Position numbers and translations under genes: made by a program. From Kribbella voronezhensis (GTDB taxonomy: Bacteria > Actinomycetota > Actinomycetes > Propionibacteriales > Kribbellaceae), in NCBI RefSeq assembly GCF_004365175.1, contig NZ_SOCE01000002.1, positions 868,001 to 932,000 on the forward strand: 64,000 bases of DNA. The letters run 5' to 3'. The notes under the pieces are model-generated. The model was not told the DNA's origin and made no database searches. It worked only from the letters and a program-made list of their open reading frames with translations. Position 1 is the stretch's first letter. Each line of letters opens with the position of its first letter. This document shows positions 43,216-52,400 of the stretch, in pieces.

Positions 43216-44507
43216 GAGACCCGCTTCTTCTGCTGGTCCTGCAGGACGAGCACCAGCGCGGCGACGAGACCGAGCCAGGTCCACAGATGCCGGAAGTGCA
43301 GTACCTCGTAGAACCCGGCCGCGGTCGCCATCACCGGCCCGATGACGGCAAGCAACCACGGTCTGGGCACCAGCGCGGCGTACGCGTCCGGCAGGGTGCC
43401 GATCACCAGCCGGAAGCAGCGGACGCCGATGGCGAGGCCCAGCGCGAGCAGCCCGAGCGCGCCGATCAGGCCCCGTTCGAGCAGGGTTGCGAGGTAGTCG
43501 TTGTGCGCTTCCTTGACGTAGGGCGCCTGGTTCGCGGCGAGCGTGGCTTTCGTGCGGGCAGGGCCGTACCCGGTGACGTCTCCCTGGAAGTACAGCCGGG
43601 TTCCCTCGTGCACGATCGTTGCACGTTCACTGGTGGAGCTGGCGCTCCGGCCGAAGGAGTCACGCAGCAGCGGGACACTGCCGGCTGCCGCCTCACGGAC
43701 CTGCCCCAGGTCGACCCGTGGCATGACGAAGGTGAACACCAGTCCGGCCAGCAGCATCGACACGGCGAGCGTGCTGAGGCCGGCCACAGGGCCGCTACGC
43801 CGGTATCTGGTCACTGCGACCGTGAGCACGAGTCCGACCAGCAGGGTGAGCATCGCGCCGTTCGATCCGGTGAAGCCGATCGCCGTCACGACGAGGATGT
43901 AGGCGATTCGCCGTACGCCAGGAGACCGCGGGCATTTGCACGCCGCCATCACGAACAAGGAGACGACCAGGTAGTTGCCGGCCAGGTTCGGGTCGCCGAA
44001 GGTGTAGGACGCGCGAACGCCGTCCTTGGCCGAGACCCCGCTGAGCGCGTTGATGCCGAGCAGGTAGGCCGCTGCCATCACACCGGAGTACACCGGCGCG
44101 GTCCGGCACCAGGCGCGGGTCACGGCGGACACGATCGCCGGGTTGTGGCGCCCCAAGGCCAGTGCCGCACCCCAGGCCAGCAGGAGCAAGTCCTGGGCCA
44201 GTACGAGGCCGACGCCGACGGGTGCCTGCGCGATGTATGCCGCGAAGGCGCCACCGAGCACCAGTCCGGCAACGCCCAGCAGATAGGGCACCTTGACCGG
44301 CAGGTGCTCCCGGACCGACCAGAGCAGGGCCAGCCCGATGCACAAAGTCATGCCGACGTCGGCCAGAGCGGTGTTACCAGGCCCGGCAGGGACCAGGAAC
44401 GGCAACAAGCAGACGGTCAGGCCCATCATCGTCGCGAGTACGTCGCCGCGCGGCCGGCCGGCCCGGCTGATCCCCCCGGAAGCTCGGTGCGAAGCAATGA
44501 TGGTCAT
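43212..44507 (-). CDS. O-antigen ligase/Wzy-like polymerase
   Basis: A 431-residue membrane protein with about 10 to 12 helices and a large extracytoplasmic loop containing GDVTGYGPAR and KEAHNDYLATLLERGLIGA, the signature of the Wzy_C/WaaL/O-antigen polymerase superfamily. Another recognisable block is SYTFGDPNLAGNYLVVSLFV. In an EPS operon with Wzx and a Wzz-like protein it most likely polymerises repeat units. It overlaps the flippase gene by ATGA, and its start directly follows the stop of the phosphotransferase-fold gene. Confidence 0.88.
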   Translation of the reverse strand: MTIIASHRASGGISRAGRPRGDVLATMMGLTVCLLPFLVPAGPGNTALADVGMTLCIGLALLWSVREHLPVKVPYLLGVAGLVLGGAFAAYIAQAPVGVGLVLAQDLLLLAWGAALALGRHNPAIVSAVTRAWCRTAPVYSGVMAAAYLLGINALSGVSAKDGVRASYTFGDPNLAGNYLVVSLFVMAACKCPRSPGVRRIAYILVVTAIGFTGSNGAMLTLLVGLVLTVAVTRYRRSGPVAGLSTLAVSMLLAGLVFTFVMPRVDLGQVREAAAGSVPLLRDSFGRSASSTSERATIVHEGTRLYFQGDVTGYGPARTKATLAANQAPYVKEAHNDYLATLLERGLIGALGLLALGLAIGVRCFRLVIGTLPDAYAALVPRPWLLAVIGPVMATAAGFYEVLHFRHLWTWLGLVAALVLVLQDQQKKRVS

Positions 44508-45566
44508 CTAGCTCACCCCTGGTTCCTGCCGGCCCGGGGCCGACAGCGGCAGACCGGCGAGCAGCTCGAGATGGCTGCTGCCGAAGTCGTCGTCGTTCGC
44601 CAGCGCGGCCACTTCACCGAGGCCGGTCAGTGCGGCGGCGTACCAGAGCTCGGTGGGTAGCCCGAGAGCGGCGAGTCCGTCGCGAAGGTAGGAGCGGACC
44701 AGCTCCGGCAGCCAGCCGTCACCGAGCAGTCCGTAGCTGATCCCCGCGCCGAAGCCGGTACGCCGCAGTCCGCGGTGCCGCAGAACCCGGCGTCCGGGGC
44801 GGGTGTGGCGATCAAGGTAGAGGCAGTAGCTCACCGCGAACCGGACCAGGTCCCGCAGCGGCCAGCCACTGCGAGCACCACACTCCCAGTCCACGACACC
44901 GGTGATCACGTCGTCGTGCACCAGCAGGTTGCCGAACCAGTAGTCGCCGTGCACCATCGACCGGCACACCCGTTCGGCTCCCAGCAGGTGGTCCGCCGAC
45001 GTCAGCCTGAGCAGAGCGGCCTCGAGCCGTTGATGGGCGGGCCAGCGGTCGCGCAGTTGGTCGCTGACCTCTTCGGCCCAGCGGATCCGGCTTGCCTCGC
45101 CCGCGGTCGCCCGCTGGAACCGGCGGAGCCAGCCACCGGCCAGGGCGAAGTCCACAGCGACCGAGCGACGCCGCGCGGTGTGCAGCCAGTGGTGATAGGT
45201 CACGCTCATCGGCCTGCCCCGCAAGGCTGTCGACACCAGCGCCGGCAGGCCGTCGCTGTCCAGCGTCTCGAGGTACTGCGGAACCATGCCGGCGAGACTG
45301 CCGAGGCCGGCAGCGCGCAGGTCGGACAGCATCTGTGTCTCGTGCCGGATCGCCGCCGCGGCCGCCGCGGTGGCCGGAATCTTGACGGCGATCGCGCCCG
45401 TCGGCCGGCCGGGGTAGGCGCTCGGTGCCGGGGTGACGATGAAGGTCAGCTTGGCGTCCGGATCGCGCGAGGCAGCGATCAGGATCCCCCGGGTGTCCGG
45501 TGCGAACAGGACTTCGTGCACCGACCGTGGCGGCCGGGGCTGGATCGAGCGAGGTGCTTCGGTCAT
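44508..45566 (-). CDS. Aminoglycoside-phosphotransferase-fold (APH/choline-kinase-like) protein
   Basis: A 352-residue protein with APH-family catalytic signature VHGDYWFGNLLVHDDVITG (Brenner motif HGDxxxxN) followed by GVVDWECG carrying the metal-binding Asp. The N-terminal lobe has a nucleotide-binding sheet with AIAVKIPATAAAAAAIRHE, where the Lys may bind ATP. There is no signal or membrane segment. In this context it may phosphorylate a sugar, an alcohol or a polymer-modifying group (for instance phosphocholine-like decoration) rather than an antibiotic. GGGGAG precedes ATG, and the start overlaps the upstream small gene by ATGA. Confidence 0.8.
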   Translation of the reverse strand: MTEAPRSIQPRPPRSVHEVLFAPDTRGILIAASRDPDAKLTFIVTPAPSAYPGRPTGAIAVKIPATAAAAAAIRHETQMLSDLRAAGLGSLAGMVPQYLETLDSDGLPALVSTALRGRPMSVTYHHWLHTARRRSVAVDFALAGGWLRRFQRATAGEASRIRWAEEVSDQLRDRWPAHQRLEAALLRLTSADHLLGAERVCRSMVHGDYWFGNLLVHDDVITGVVDWECGARSGWPLRDLVRFAVSYCLYLDRHTRPGRRVLRHRGLRRTGFGAGISYGLLGDGWLPELVRSYLRDGLAALGLPTELWYAAALTGLGEVAALANDDDFGSSHLELLAGLPLSAPGRQEPGVS

Positions 45567-45997
45567 GGTCTTCTCCCCAAGAGAACGCGGCCGGGTGCGG
45601 TCGCGCCGGTCCAGCTCCACGGCAGCAGCCGGGCCAGACCGATCAGTGCCGACGCCGGCAGAGCGCTGAGCGCCAGTCCCGGCGGGACGGTGGCGATCGT
45701 GGTCCAGAAATGCCGCACCGACGGCTCGGTGTCGTCGACCAGGACGACCGGCCGGTGCAGCGTCGGCAGCACGATGACCTCGCGCTCGATCTCGAGCGCC
45801 AGCCGCCGCGCCAGCCGGCGCAACCGGCGGCGGCTGAACGGGCGCTGGTCGACGAGCAGGACGGGCAGACCCGGCTCGAGCTCGGCCACGACGGCGTCGT
45901 CGGTCCGGACGTCGATCTCGAGCGTGCCGGGTGGACACAGGGTCATCCAGGGTGACGTGGCGAGCGGGGACCGGCCGGCCGGCCTCGCGAGACTCAT
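45563..45997 (-). CDS. Small unassigned EPS-operon protein
   Basis: A 144-residue protein with no recognised family. The pattern is alternating strands and Arg-rich helices (LPVLLVDQRPFSRRRLRRLA, ALEIEREVIVLPTLHRPVVLV) and a weakly hydrophobic C-terminal part (LALSALPASALIGLARLLPW). It overlaps both neighbours by ATGA (the GT4 gene upstream and the APH-fold gene downstream), so it is a real translated unit. The paired location suggests it is a partner of the APH-fold protein. A second-lobe or adaptor role is a guess. Confidence 0.6.
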   Translation of the reverse strand: MSLARPAGRSPLATSPWMTLCPPGTLEIDVRTDDAVVAELEPGLPVLLVDQRPFSRRRLRRLARRLALEIEREVIVLPTLHRPVVLVDDTEPSVRHFWTTIATVPPGLALSALPASALIGLARLLPWSWTGATAPGRVLLGRRP

Positions 45998-47148
45998 CGC
46001 CGTACCAGACCTGCGGTCAGGCCGCCTGAGTACACCTGGTCGAGTACTTCGGCCAGCCGCTCGGCATCGAACGTCGCTCCGGCCAGCAACCGGCCCTGCC
46101 GAACCAGCCGCTCCGCGGTCCGCGGATCGTCCAGTACGCCGTCGATGGCGGCCGCGAGCAGCTCCGGTCGGCCGGGCGGGACCAGAACTCCGCTCTCACC
46201 GGGGACGACGAGATCCGGGACGGAGTTCACTGCGGTCGCCACTACGGGTACACCGCACCGCATCGCTTCGACCACGGCACAGGGCAGCCCTTCGTACCTG
46301 CTGGCCATCGCGAACACGTCGAACGCGGGCAGCAGACCTGCGACGTCGGATCGCTCGCCGGCGAACACGAAACGATCCAGAAGCCCTTGGTGGCGGACGA
46401 TTTCCCGAGCTCGCGCCAGTCCCGGCCCGGAGCCGATCCAGACCGCCATCGCGTCGCGGTGCCGCAGCTTGGCGATTGCCGCGATCAGGTGCTCCGGTGC
46501 CTTCTGGTAGTCGATCCGTCCGACGGTGCCGACCACTGGGGTTTCGTCGTCAAGCCCCAGCTCGGCCCGGGCGGCAGCCCGGCTCTCGGTGGTCTTCGGC
46601 ACGGTGATCGCCTCGACCACCGGCGCGATCGTGCGCAGGGTCGACGGCCTGGCCAGGCCACGGCGCAGTGCCTCCGTCGCGACCCCGCTGCCGATCGCGA
46701 GGACGGCGTCGGTGATCGCGGCGAGCCTGCGCTCGATGGCGATGTACGCCGCCTTCCGTACCGGGTTCTGGAACTCGTGGAAGGGAAAGCCGTGGTAGGT
46801 GTGGACGATCAGCGGTACGCCGGCACGGTGTGCCGCGAGACGCCCCAGGGCTCCGGCCTTCGCGCTGTGGGTGTGCACCACGTCGTACCCGTCGGTCTCG
46901 CAGAGCCTGGTGAGACGGCGCAGAGCGGTCCGGTCGTCGCGCGGTGAAAGCGGGGCGACCAGGGAAGGTTCGATCACGACGTGGAAACCGGCGGCCTGGG
47001 CCCGCTCGGTCAACGGGCCGCCCTGACCGGTGATGATCGTGACGGCGTAACGAGCAGGGTCCAGCGGCAGTACGCCGCGCAGGGCGACTCCGCCCGCTCC
47101 GGCGATGAAGCGGGTGACGATCTGCGCGACCTCGATCCGAGCCGTCAT
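45994..47148 (-). CDS. Glycosyltransferase family 4
   Basis: A 384-residue GT-B enzyme. The N-terminal acceptor domain has AQIVTRFIAGAGGVALRG and YDVVHTHSAKAGALGRLAA. The C-terminal donor domain has VGTVGRIDYQKAPEHLIAAI, GSGPGLA and the EX7E motif in SRYEGLPCAVVEAM. Retaining transfer of a nucleotide-sugar donor onto the growing lipid-linked repeat unit is expected. ATG is chosen at 47148, overlapping the previous stop by one base (TGATG). It is the only recognisable GT4 in the operon; with only two transferases seen, the repeat unit should be simple or other transferases lie elsewhere. Confidence 0.92.
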   Translation of the reverse strand: MTARIEVAQIVTRFIAGAGGVALRGVLPLDPARYAVTIITGQGGPLTERAQAAGFHVVIEPSLVAPLSPRDDRTALRRLTRLCETDGYDVVHTHSAKAGALGRLAAHRAGVPLIVHTYHGFPFHEFQNPVRKAAYIAIERRLAAITDAVLAIGSGVATEALRRGLARPSTLRTIAPVVEAITVPKTTESRAAARAELGLDDETPVVGTVGRIDYQKAPEHLIAAIAKLRHRDAMAVWIGSGPGLARAREIVRHQGLLDRFVFAGERSDVAGLLPAFDVFAMASRYEGLPCAVVEAMRCGVPVVATAVNSVPDLVVPGESGVLVPPGRPELLAAAIDGVLDDPRTAERLVRQGRLLAGATFDAERLAEVLDQVYSGGLTAGLVRR

Positions 47149-48167
47149 CAGGACACGCTGTCGGAGTGGACGGCATCGAGGTACGGATGCAGCAGCTCTG
47201 TGAGGCCGGCACCGGGCTGCCGGCCCAGTTGGAGTTCCAGACACGGCAACCGGGCGGCGAGGGTGGCGGCGACCTGCTGGACCGGTGGGTGGGCCGGTCC
47301 GCAGCCGGTTGCCATCGCGAGGGCCGCAGCGATCGGCCAGAACCGGAGCAGCTCACCGGCGGCGTAGGTGCCCGCGACGATGGCCCGGGTGGCCTCCGAC
47401 TCGGTTATGGGCCGCAGTCGAGGATCCGGCTGGAGCCCGCGGCGCAGGACCACGATCAGTTCTGGCCGCAACGATCGCAGCCGCGTTTCCCAGCCGTGCT
47501 CGCGGCGGCCGTGATAGGTCCTGCGGCCGCCTGGCTCGGTCAGCTCGGCCGGCAGCCGGATCGGTTCGGCCAGCCCGTAGGCGATGGTCCCGTCGCAGGC
47601 GGCGAGGTTGTCACAGGTGGCCCGGCCACCTGCTGCCATTTCCCGGGAGACCAGGCTGGACTTGCCGACTCCGCCCGGTCCCGCCAACAGCACGGCGACT
47701 CCCGCGATCCGGACGACGGACACGTGCAGCGGTGCGAGGCCTTGCTGCATGGCCAGCCAGAGCGCCGGGTAGTGGACGAGCACCTGTCCGGTCAGCGCAT
47801 GGTGCCTGGCCGGGAGCAGCCGGGCCGCGGCTGCCTCTTTGGCCGACGGCGTCCACCGGCTGATGACCCGGAGCCCGTCCTCGTCGATCGACCAGAGCTG
47901 GCTGAATCCGGAGCCGCCGGCGCTCGCGATGATCGCCTCGTGCCGGCCTGTCGCCCACACGCCGCGGGTGACCGGTTCACAGCCCGAGGTGTCGAAGCGT
48001 TCCTTGGAGCGTTCGAGCGAGAGGACGAGGTTGGCCACGTCGTCGCAGCCGCTCTCGCCGCCGCCGGTGGCCGCGAGGACCGTGGCGACCGCGGCCGCGG
48101 ACTGCTCGACGGCAACTCGCTGGCCGGCGGTGTGAAGCAGCGTGCGGGTGATCGGTACGCCGGTCAC
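47148..48167 (-). CDS. HprK-like P-loop protein (putative serine/sugar kinase)
   Basis: A 339-residue protein. The centre carries APLHVSVVRIAGVAVLLAGP and the Walker A GPGGVGKSSLVSRE, as in HPr-kinase/phosphorylase-like proteins of EPS and peptide-modification loci. The following CDNLAACDG suits a Walker-B-like turn. The N-terminal 110 residues form a separate domain, possibly recognition. PTS HPr control is unlikely here; similar proteins phosphorylate other substrates. GTGA coupling to the Wzz-like gene and TGATG coupling to GT4 place it within the biosynthetic core. The substrate is unknown. Confidence 0.7.
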   Translation of the reverse strand: MTGVPITRTLLHTAGQRVAVEQSAAAVATVLAATGGGESGCDDVANLVLSLERSKERFDTSGCEPVTRGVWATGRHEAIIASAGGSGFSQLWSIDEDGLRVISRWTPSAKEAAAARLLPARHHALTGQVLVHYPALWLAMQQGLAPLHVSVVRIAGVAVLLAGPGGVGKSSLVSREMAAGGRATCDNLAACDGTIAYGLAEPIRLPAELTEPGGRRTYHGRREHGWETRLRSLRPELIVVLRRGLQPDPRLRPITESEATRAIVAGTYAAGELLRFWPIAAALAMATGCGPAHPPVQQVAATLAARLPCLELQLGRQPGAGLTELLHPYLDAVHSDSVS

Positions 48168-49408
48168 AGCAGCCTGCCGAAGCGACGCTTGGCCGGACCG
48201 CTGACGATACCGAGCACCGGCCAGCGGACGGCCTTGAGAATGTCGTCCAAGTCGTCGAGCCGGCGCAGGAGCAGGCTGCCACCGGATACGACCACCACGC
48301 CGGCGGTCATCTCGTCCTGAGGCGTGACGGCCGACAATCCGGTGAACCGGACGTCGGCGAACGGAGAGTCGAGCCCGAGCAGACTCGATTCCGTGACGTC
48401 CTCGGCCCCGCCGGGCGTCGTACTCTTCGCCCGGTGCGGAGCGGACGAGAAGCTCGCCAGCGCGAAGAGCAGGTGGCTGACCGTGTCGGCGTCGGAGTCG
48501 TCCGCGCCCATCAGGACGACCGCGTCGACGCCTTGCCGACGGGCCGCCAGCGCCATCGTGTTGCGCAGCGAGGTGAGTTCCTCGGACGACTTGCCGAGCA
48601 CAGGTGCCTCGAGGAGGTGAGCCAGCGCCCGGACGCTGGCTACTCGTGGCCGGATCGTCTCCAGCACCGCGGCGGCGGTCAGTCCGAGGATCAGGCCGAG
48701 CAGCAGTGCCAGCGCCGCCTGGGGGAGCATCGACGACCGCACCTGGCTGACGTCCGGCTTGTCGCCGACCGGTACGACGATGTCGCGGGTGGCGTCGGCG
48801 GTCGTCAGCGAGGCCCGCTGGGTGGTGAGCTGGGACAGCAACTGGTCAGCCGACTGGATCTGGGTCTGGATATTGCCCCGCGCGTTGATGTCGGCGATGC
48901 CGGCGAGTTGCTGGGTGAGCTTGTTCCGGTGGGCGGTGGCGTCGTCGACCTGCTTGTCCAGCTTGGTGATCGCGGCGTTGAACGCGGCCCGGTCGCCACT
49001 GTTCATGAAGAGAGTCACCCGCTCGGCCAGGGCGGCGACGATCCGTCCGGCCGCGACCGGGTCGTGGTCGGTGACGCTCAGTTCGACGATCGACGACTCA
49101 CCGAGTCGCTGGGCGGCGACGTGCGTGGCCGCGAAGTCGGCGAGCTCGCGTTGCACCCCGGCCTTCTTCAGTGAGGCGTCGAGCAGGCCGGGCGTCGTCG
49201 CCAGCGCGAGGACCCGGCTGCTGATCCCCTCGGCCTCGGTCGCCGACCGTGGCGCGCCCGAGACGACCTGGAGCCGGATCGACGCCAGTGACGTGGCCGG
49301 CTTGCTCGACTGGAGCGCGATCGCCGCGGCGACCGGCAGCAGTACACACACCAGGATGATCCCCAGGTGGGCCCGCACGATCCGACGGAACATCTCTTCG
49401 AGAGTCAT
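48164..49408 (-). CDS. Wzz/chain-length-determinant-like membrane protein
   Basis: A 414-residue protein with two transmembrane helices, one near residues 15-35 (LGIILVCVLLPVAAAIAL) and one near 230-250 (ALALLLGLILGLTAAAVLE), enclosing an extracytoplasmic coiled-coil domain (KLDKQVDDATAHRNKLTQQL). This is the Wzz/PCP topology that sets polymer length. A cytoplasmic tail of about 160 residues looks like a worn BY-kinase domain (VLGKSSEELTSLRNTMALAAR, AVVLMGADDSDADTVSHLL) without Walker A GxxxxGKT or a Tyr cluster. It is thus probably not a kinase, though it may bind partners. The start is downstream of the beta-helix/PKD gene. Confidence 0.82.
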   Translation of the reverse strand: MTLEEMFRRIVRAHLGIILVCVLLPVAAAIALQSSKPATSLASIRLQVVSGAPRSATEAEGISSRVLALATTPGLLDASLKKAGVQRELADFAATHVAAQRLGESSIVELSVTDHDPVAAGRIVAALAERVTLFMNSGDRAAFNAAITKLDKQVDDATAHRNKLTQQLAGIADINARGNIQTQIQSADQLLSQLTTQRASLTTADATRDIVVPVGDKPDVSQVRSSMLPQAALALLLGLILGLTAAAVLETIRPRVASVRALAHLLEAPVLGKSSEELTSLRNTMALAARRQGVDAVVLMGADDSDADTVSHLLFALASFSSAPHRAKSTTPGGAEDVTESSLLGLDSPFADVRFTGLSAVTPQDEMTAGVVVVSGGSLLLRRLDDLDDILKAVRWPVLGIVSGPAKRRFGRLL

Positions 49409-49436
49409 CGCTGTGCCCTTCGTCCGCTGATGTGCC

Positions 49437-52400
49437 TCACAGCAGCACCAGCACTGTCTTCGTAGCGGAACTGGACAACCCGACCGTGTCGGTCACCGTC
49501 ACCTTGACGACGAACAACCCGATCGAGGAGTAGGTGCAGGTGGTGGTCGGCGTGGTCTGGACCGGCTGGACCGAACCGTTGCCGCAGCTGAACTGGTAGG
49601 TCGCGATGGGCGACTTGTCGACGCTGGTCGAGCCGGACGCGTCGGCGGTGACGGACTGCTTCAGCTTGATCGAGGTCTTGTTCAGCTTGAGGTCCGCGGT
49701 CGGAGCGACGTCGGCGAGGATCTTGACCGGCGTGGTCGCCGTACTCGTCACGCCGGCCGTGTCGCGCACCGTCACCCGGGCGGTGAAGCTGCCCGCGTTC
49801 GGGTAGCTGCAGGTGTACGACGAAGTGGTCAGGGCAGCCGAGGTCTGGCCGTTGCCGCAATCGAACGTGTAGCTGACCAGCGGCCTGCCGTCGGCGTCGG
49901 ACGACGCGCTGGCGTTCAGGACGACTGCTTGCGGCCGGTAGGCCTGGCTGGGCGTCGCGGTGATCCGCGCGGTCGGCAGGCCGTTGGGCTTCACCACGAT
50001 CGGCGCGCTGGTCCAGGTGTCGCTGAGACCGGACGAGTCCGTCACCGTGAGCGTCGGGGTGAAGGTACCTGCTGCGACGTACTGGCAGACGCCGCTAGCG
50101 GTGGTCAGCACCGTGCCGTTGCCACAGACGATCCGGTACGCCGTGATCGGCGCGCCGAGAGCGGTACTGGCCGACCCGTCGACGGTCACGTCCACCGGGG
50201 CGAACCCGGTCGCGGGGGTGACGGTCGCACTGGCCGACGGGCCGACGTACTCGAAGGCACCGCGGTCGGCGAACAGGATCGGCCCGACGCCGGTGTTCGG
50301 GATGGCCGGGTGGTCCACGGGCGCCGTACCGTCGCGGTTGGTCGCGGTCCAGCCGGTGACCGCGGTGTCGGCGGCGTCGATGGCGGGGGAGCGGCTGGTG
50401 AGGTGCAGATCGCGGCTGGTCAGGTTCACGAAGCGCGGGTCGGCCGCGGCGCCGGCCGCCTCCTGGCCGCTGGCGGTCCGGTAGGCGGCGATCGTGGTGT
50501 AGCCCTTCGACGCCCACTCGAACAGGTTCCCGGTGGCCGACGTCTGGAAGACCAGGTCGCGATCGAGCGTGGTCCCCGGGCTGGACGCCTCGTCCACCCG
50601 GATGTCGCCGATCGTCCGGGTACTGCCGACGGCGTTGTCCATCGCCACGTTGTTCCGGCTGACGGAGTTGGTCGAGCCGCCCTCGAAGTTGATCCCGGCG
50701 GTCGCGTTGCGGACCACCGTGTTCGACAGCACCGTGGTGGCCGGCGCGAACGAGGTGTCGATGCCGTGGTCACCGTTGTCGTAGACGACGTTGCGGCGGA
50801 CCGTCGTACCGGTCGAGCCGCTGTAGGTCTCGATGCCGGAGTCGTCGTTGCCATAGGCAAGGTTTGCCTCGACCAGCGTCTGCGCGGAGGAGGAGCTGAC
50901 GTCGATACCGGTGGCGAGCCGGGCGGACAGGCGCTTGTTGCCGTAGCTGGTGACGCCGGCCACGGTGACCCGGGTGCTGCCCTGGACGCTGACGCCGTGG
51001 TGCTGGTTCTCGTGGGTGATCGAGTTGCGCAGTTCGCTGTCGGTGGAGTTGAAGAACCGGACGCCGATGGAGAGGTTGAAGGCCGACTGGATGCCGGTCA
51101 GGCTCGCGTTGCTGGAGGCGTCGACGGTGATCCCGGGCGCACCGGCCTGGGCGATGTCGAGGTTGCCGAGGGTGATGCGCTGGGTCCGGTCCAGGTCGAC
51201 GGCGTTGAAGTTCTGCTGGCGCAGGGCGAAGCCGGAGACGGCGATGTCGCTGACCTGGCGGAGCAGGATGCCGAAGCTGCGAGCACCCGCGGCGACGGTG
51301 TGACCCGCCGCCGGGTTGGTGCCGCCCGTGTCGACGTACAGGCTGGTGGTGGCGGTGTCGTAGTACCAGCTGTTGGTCGTGGTGGTCGTGGCACTTGTTG
51401 CCTTGGGCAACGCCTGGCCGTCGAGGAAGACCTGGCCGGGCGCGGCGGCCAAGGTGTGCTTCCAGGCGGTCGTCGCGGTCGCGGTCCAGCCTGCTGCGTC
51501 CGAGACGTCGTCGGTACCGACGATGACGGCGCTCGGCGAGGTCGCTTTCAGGGTGATCGGGTCGGCCGCATCGCCGCTGGTGGTGATCGTGACCTGCTCG
51601 CGGTACTGGCCTGGGCCGACGAGAGCGGTGTCACCGGCGAGAAGCTTCCTGGTGGCCGCGCCGATGGTGCAGAACGGTGCGGCGACGGTGCCAGGGCCCG
51701 TGTCGCTGCAGGCCGGGTTGGTCTGCTCGACCGAATAGGTCTGGACCGGGCGGGTGCTGACGACTTCCTGCGCGCTCGCCGAGCTGGTGAGACCGGCGGC
51801 ATCCGTGACGGTCACGGTGACCGCGTAGCTGCCCGGACCGGCGTAGGTGTGGGTGGCGGTCGCCGCCGGCTGCGGACCGACGACGGTGCCGTCGCCGAAG
51901 TCGAAGGTGTACGACGCGATGCCGTTGATGTCGTTGTCGCTCGAGCCGCCGGCGTCCGCTGTCACCGGAACCGAAGGCGGAGTGCTCATCGCGGTCGGGT
52001 TCAGGACCAGCGCGGCGTGGGGCGGGTAGTTGGTCACTCCCGCCACCGGCTGGAACTCCAGCGCGCCGCGATCGGCGTACGCCGGACTGCCCGCGCCGGT
52101 GTCCGCGATGATCGGGTCGTCGGCGAGCTGGTTGCCGGCGGCATCGATCGGCTGGAAGCCGGCCGGTGCGGAGGTGGCCGAATCGACCGCGGTCGATCCC
52201 GCGGTCAGCCGGAAGTCACCCGACGCGGGGTCGACGAGGCCGGGATCGGCCGACGATCCGTGCGCCTCCTGGCCGCTGGCAGCGGCGTAGCCGGACAGCT
52301 TCGGGTAGATCGTGCCGCCGACCTTCGTGGTCGGGGCCGTCGTGTGGTTGAAGGCGCTGTCGTAGTCGGCACTGAAGCCGGGCACGGACCCGGCGTCGAC

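Noticed and set aside
44508..45566. Aminoglycoside-resistance kinase
   Set aside because: The fold signature is present, but the gene is embedded and translationally coupled in an EPS operon, so a sugar or polymer substrate is more likely.
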